Source of the DNA: Deltaproteobacteria bacterium
GTDB lineage: Bacteria; Desulfobacterota; DSM-4660; Desulfatiglandales; Desulfatiglandaceae
Assembly (NCBI GenBank): GCA_013349725.1
Contig: DUZB01000383.1
Location: 1 to 7,531 of the forward strand
Reading direction: 5' to 3'
Length of the DNA: 7,531 nucleotides
A model generated the notes under the pieces. That model was not told where the DNA came from, ran no database searches, and was given only the letters and a program-made list of their open reading frames with translations. Made by a program: the position numbers and the translations under genes. Position 1 is the first letter of the stretch, and the number at the start of each line of letters is the position of its first letter. Below, piece by piece: positions 5,251-7,531 of this stretch.

Positions 5251-6291
5251 ATGGAAGCAGTAAAACGTGTACAGAATGAATCGATCGAAGAACAGGATTT
5301 TTCAAGGCTGGATGAATCGGATGACAGGGAATTTTACCAAACGGATCGTTTTGTGAGCCATCTGGATTCGTTGGCACTGGGTACGGTTGAACGGATTATC
5401 GGCGAACTTGTTATCGAGGAAAATCCCGTTATCCTTGATTTGATGGCGGGTTGGGATTCTCACATTCCGAAAAGTCTGACGCCTGCCAGGGTGGTGGGGC
5501 TTGGCCTCAACGAAAACGAGTTAAGGAAAAACAAAGACCTGGCCGAGTTTGTACTTCATGACCTCAACGAGACCCCCCATCTTCCCTTTCCTGACAATAC
5601 GTTTGATGCCGTTATCAATACGGTTTCAGTAGACTATATGACGAGACCAGTTCCTGTATTTCAAGAGGTGGCGCGTGTATTAAAGCCCGGTGGGGGCTTC
5701 CTGGTTTTCTTTTCAAATCGCATGTTTCCCCTGAAAGCGGTGAAGATCTGGAAGGAATCCAGCGAGGGCCGACGTGTGGAACTTGTGGAGAATTTCTTTC
5801 ACCAGTCTCAGGGGTTTGAAGAAACAGAAACTTTTGTGTCCAAAGGGAAACCCAGACCGAAAAATGACAAATATGCCGGGGCTACGCCATTCAGTGATCC
5901 TGTGTATGTGGTCTATGCGGAAAAGAAAGGGGCTGATCCCAACAGAACGAAAAGGCCCCGGTTGGGAGAACGGGTTGACGGAGCGCTGCCGAAGGAGGAG
6001 CTTGAAAAGAAAAAACGTCTTGTAAAAGATACGCTCTGTTGTCCCCATTGTGATCAAAAACTGAAGAAATGGGAAGTCCCCGACAACCCTTTCTGCCAGA
6101 CCTGGGATAATGAATTCATGTATATCTGCTTTAACGACGAATGCGGTTATTTCGAAAGGGGTTGGGAGCACATGAGGAAAAATTTTGACAAGACTCTTTC
6201 CTACCGCTTTATGTACAATCCAGTAAAAAAAACCTGCATGCCCATGCCCGTACCTTCCTACCGCGCTCTCAAGGAAGGTATTATGGAGTAG
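5251..6291 (+). CDS. Class I SAM-dependent methyltransferase fused to a C-terminal zinc ribbon
   Basis: 346 residues. Residues about 45-220 are a Methyltransf_11-like Rossmann domain: motif I is VILDLMAGWDSHIP (60-73), an unusual form lacking the common GxGxG but resembling the LDLMSSWVSHLP type of a known subfamily; then VVGLGLNENEL, the acidic HDLNETPHLPFPDNTFDAVI (103-122), and VARVLKPGGGF (140-150), then FSNRMFP. After a charged linker, residues about 263-305 form a C4 zinc ribbon: C264-x2-C267 and C293-x4-C298. The tail resembles small stand-alone zinc-finger proteins annotated ogr/Delta-like in related bacteria, so this looks like a fusion. The substrate is unknown; the ribbon suggests RNA, DNA or protein binding. 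GGAGGG (5239-5244) lies 6 bases before the ATG. The gene is preceded by an attenuator-like terminator. Confidence 0.87.
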   Translation: MEAVKRVQNESIEEQDFSRLDESDDREFYQTDRFVSHLDSLALGTVERIIGELVIEENPVILDLMAGWDSHIPKSLTPARVVGLGLNENELRKNKDLAEFVLHDLNETPHLPFPDNTFDAVINTVSVDYMTRPVPVFQEVARVLKPGGGFLVFFSNRMFPLKAVKIWKESSEGRRVELVENFFHQSQGFEETETFVSKGKPRPKNDKYAGATPFSDPVYVVYAEKKGADPNRTKRPRLGERVDGALPKEELEKKKRLVKDTLCCPHCDQKLKKWEVPDNPFCQTWDNEFMYICFNDECGYFERGWEHMRKNFDKTLSYRFMYNPVKKTCMPMPVPSYRALKEGIME

Positions 6292-6310
6292 CTCATGTGA
6301 AACTTCGTTT

Positions 6311-6345
6311 GGAAATTGGAGACTGGAAACTTGAAACCGGATTGA
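6311..6345 (-). repeat. Degenerate heptamer array (GGAAACT-type) x5, inverse of 5051-5085
   Basis: Five 7-base units, GGAAATT, GGAGACT, GGAAACT, TGAAACC and GGATTGA, begin 20 bases after the methyltransferase stop. Their reverse complement belongs to the same family as the array upstream of that gene, so the gene is bracketed by inverted copies. A separate 7-base dyad GTTAAAT/ATTTAAC (6355-6361, 6382-6388) follows. Confidence 0.6.
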
Positions 6346-6419
6346 ACCATCCCAGTTAAATATGTTACGCTGTTTTTCGGAATTTAACGGGGTAACAGAC
6401 CATAAAGGTACTTTTCTTA

Positions 6420-6704
6420 ATGGAAAATGAGACGGTCACCTGGTATGTTTATATGCTCATCTGCAGAGATGAAACCATTTATACCGGCGTGACCACGGAC
6501 CCGAAAAAGCGACTTGCGGAACACAACAGCGGCGTGAACGGGGCAAAGTATACCCGCTCACGCCGTCCTGTTTCAATGGTTTACCTTGAGGAAGTCCCCT
6601 CTCGCTCCGATGCCGCCAGTCGCGAATACCGCTTAAAGCGGCTCAGCCGGCAGCAGAAACTGCGGCTGATCCAATCTTCCGGTTTTCAGCCGGATCCTTC
6701 CTGA
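6420..6704 (+). CDS. GIY-YIG nuclease superfamily protein, YhbQ/UPF0213-like
   Basis: This 94-residue, single-domain protein has the length typical of the family. W-Y9-V-Y11-M-L is the first strand (the 'GIY' position); I20-Y21-T-G-V corresponds to 'YIG'; R31 in the KKR helix and E69 in S-R-E-Y-R-L-K are the expected catalytic arginine and metal-binding glutamate; E34-H35-N36 and K43-Y-T are characteristic of the YhbQ group. All catalytic positions are present, so nuclease activity is plausible. E. coli YhbQ relatives have been linked to DNA processing or repair, but the physiological role is poorly defined. AAAGG lies about 11 bases before the ATG, rather far, suggesting modest translation. 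The gene is 128 bases downstream of the methyltransferase; co-transcription is possible but not demanded by the spacing. Isolated single genes of this family are common and often spread horizontally. Confidence 0.88.
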   Translation: MENETVTWYVYMLICRDETIYTGVTTDPKKRLAEHNSGVNGAKYTRSRRPVSMVYLEEVPSRSDAASREYRLKRLSRQQKLRLIQSSGFQPDPS

Positions 6705-6741
6705 CTATCATATAAAGTCAGAGGAGCCAAGCGAACCCATC

Positions 6742-6778
6742 ACTTTAGTCACTTTATTTAACTTTAGCAACTTTAAAC
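6742..6778 (+). repeat. Four-copy ACTTTA array with 9-10 base period
   Basis: ACTTTAGTC, ACTTTATTTA, ACTTTAGCA and ACTTTAAAC follow one another directly. This lies in the 328-base spacer 6705-7032, which has no convincing gene; the small minus-strand ORFs here are made of repeat sequence. Confidence 0.65.
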
Positions 6779-6815
6779 GCAAATTAGTGAACTTAACAGC
6801 AATGCGCGAATGACG

Positions 6816-6933
6816 AACAATCGAGTGACGAACATTCGAACGGAACAGCAAAAAAACAGGTCGGCATTTCCTTGCCTTCACAGAGTCTTTGGTTCGATTG
6901 TCCAATTGTTCGATTGTTCGTCACTCGATTGTT
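6816..6933. repeat. Large inverted repeat, 26-base arms (25/26), 66-base spacer
   Basis: Left arm 6816-6841 and right arm 6908-6933 are reverse complements except for one position. The arms consist of AACAATCGAG and TGACGAAC units, and additional GTTCGATT / CCAATTG units extend inward from the right arm. The spacer contains a small dyad GGCA/TGCC around 6863-6876. A transcript would form a long hairpin. There is no T-tract, so it is not a simple terminator. It may be a mobile repeat or a recombination/protein-binding site; the function is unknown. Confidence 0.8.
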
Positions 6934-7032
6934 ATCTTTTGAGTTAATGACATTGACTTTCAACTTATGCGATTCCAAGGAAATCATGCCCTTCGAGGGA
7001 TAACCAAAAGCCGGGCCTTGAGACTCGGATTT

Positions 7033-7531
7033 TTACTCATACCAGGAGAGGATTTCCGACAGGTCTTCCCGAGCGGTCTTTATTCTGTTGACGGGGGATT
7101 CTTTGTCCGGATATCCCATGGCTACGGCAAGGAGGATTTCCATATTATCGGGGATATCGAGTTGATGGCTGATCACGTCTGCAAACGAAAGAATCAGGCC
7201 GATGGGACAGGCGCCAAGGCCCATGGCATGTGCTGCCAGAAGCAGATAGGAAACCGAGAGCCCCACATCCAGATATCGGGTTTTTGGAAAAAGTCGGTCC
7301 ATCGCAACGATAATGGCTATGGGGGCTCCATAAAAAGAACAGCTCCCCTGTTCAATGAATTGGCTGTACGATGTCCCCGTTTCGGTAATTCCCGGTTTCA
7401 TCAGTTCAAGTACTTGGCGACTTCTTTGGGCGAATTTTTCGGGAAGCGGCTTGGTTGTTCCAGGACCGCAGGTAGTTTTCCTTTCGGCCTGGGCTTTTTT
7501 CAAGCTGCGTACCAGCCTGTCTTTTTCTTCG
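7033..7531 (-). CDS. Nitroreductase family protein, C-terminal portion (N-terminus outside window)
   Basis: 165 residues are visible before the TAA at 7035-7033, and the frame stays open to the window edge. The TTG at 7503 is internal, since codons upstream encode a continuous EEKDRLVRSLKKAQAER helix typical of the middle of nitroreductases. Recognisable segments are YGAPIAIIVAMDR, the Y-L-D-V-G-L-S-V-S-Y-L-L-L-A-A-H-A-M-G-L-G-A-C-P-I-G helix and FMN-contact loop, and the closing LLAVAMGYPD. Such FMN enzymes use NAD(P)H or other donors to reduce nitro groups, quinones or enoates; the missing N-terminus carries the R-S-x-R phosphate-binding motif, so active-site completeness cannot be judged. 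The gene's own promoter lies beyond the right edge, and no clear intrinsic terminator follows its stop. Confidence 0.87.
   Translation of the reverse strand, partial: EEKDRLVRSLKKAQAERKTTCGPGTTKPLPEKFAQRSRQVLELMKPGITETGTSYSQFIEQGSCSFYGAPIAIIVAMDRLFPKTRYLDVGLSVSYLLLAAHAMGLGACPIGLILSFADVISHQLDIPDNMEILLAVAMGYPDKESPVNRIKTAREDLSEILSWYE

Noticed and set aside
6708..6987. Small minus-strand ORFs in the last spacer
   Set aside because: They are composed of the inverted and tandem repeats, lack a good ribosome binding site and show no recognisable protein features.

Overview
The window looks like a chromosomal piece of a strictly anaerobic, selenium-using bacterium, most likely Desulfobacterota (a sulfate-reducing or syntrophic 'deltaproteobacterium'). 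This is inferred from gene content: a membrane-bound Fe-S oxidoreductase of the ETF:menaquinone oxidoreductase/FadF type, a UGSC-family selenoprotein with its usual partner, a nitroreductase, and intergenic spaces crowded with short-period repeats. No rRNA, tRNA, CRISPR array or transposase gene was found.

Layout. Positions 1-1313 (minus) hold the N-terminal two thirds of a heme-b/Fe-S membrane oxidoreductase that runs off the left edge. A gene-free stretch (1314-1792) carries its probable promoter with an overlapping dyad, a MITE-like inverted-repeat element and a perfect stem-loop. A small pyridoxamine-phosphate-oxidase-fold protein (1793-2239, plus) meets a secreted or lipid-anchored PHB-depolymerase/feruloyl-esterase-like hydrolase (2221-3222, minus) tail to tail, with 19 bases of overlap. 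A plus-strand promoter then leads into a two-gene operon: a 348-residue conserved protein (3419-4465) and a UGSC-family selenoprotein (4520-5044). The selenoprotein's in-frame TGA at 4802-4804 makes a conventional gene caller split it in two.

From 5045 to 5250 lie a heptamer array, a candidate promoter, a second perfect heptamer array (AACGAGT) and a strong intrinsic-terminator hairpin only 14 bases before the next start codon. That arrangement suggests transcription attenuation. The gene it would control (5251-6291) fuses a class I methyltransferase domain to a C-terminal zinc ribbon. A small GIY-YIG protein (6420-6704) follows, then a repeat-filled spacer (6705-7032) containing a 26-base inverted repeat, and finally the C-terminal part of a nitroreductase (minus) that runs off the right edge.

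The main discovery-type signal is the UGSC selenoprotein operon. Its reaction is not known to me; the redox motif Sec-Gly-Ser-Cys and the tight pairing with the 348-residue protein suggest a two-component redox enzyme. The second is the leader with repeat array and terminator upstream of the methyltransferase-zinc-ribbon fusion.
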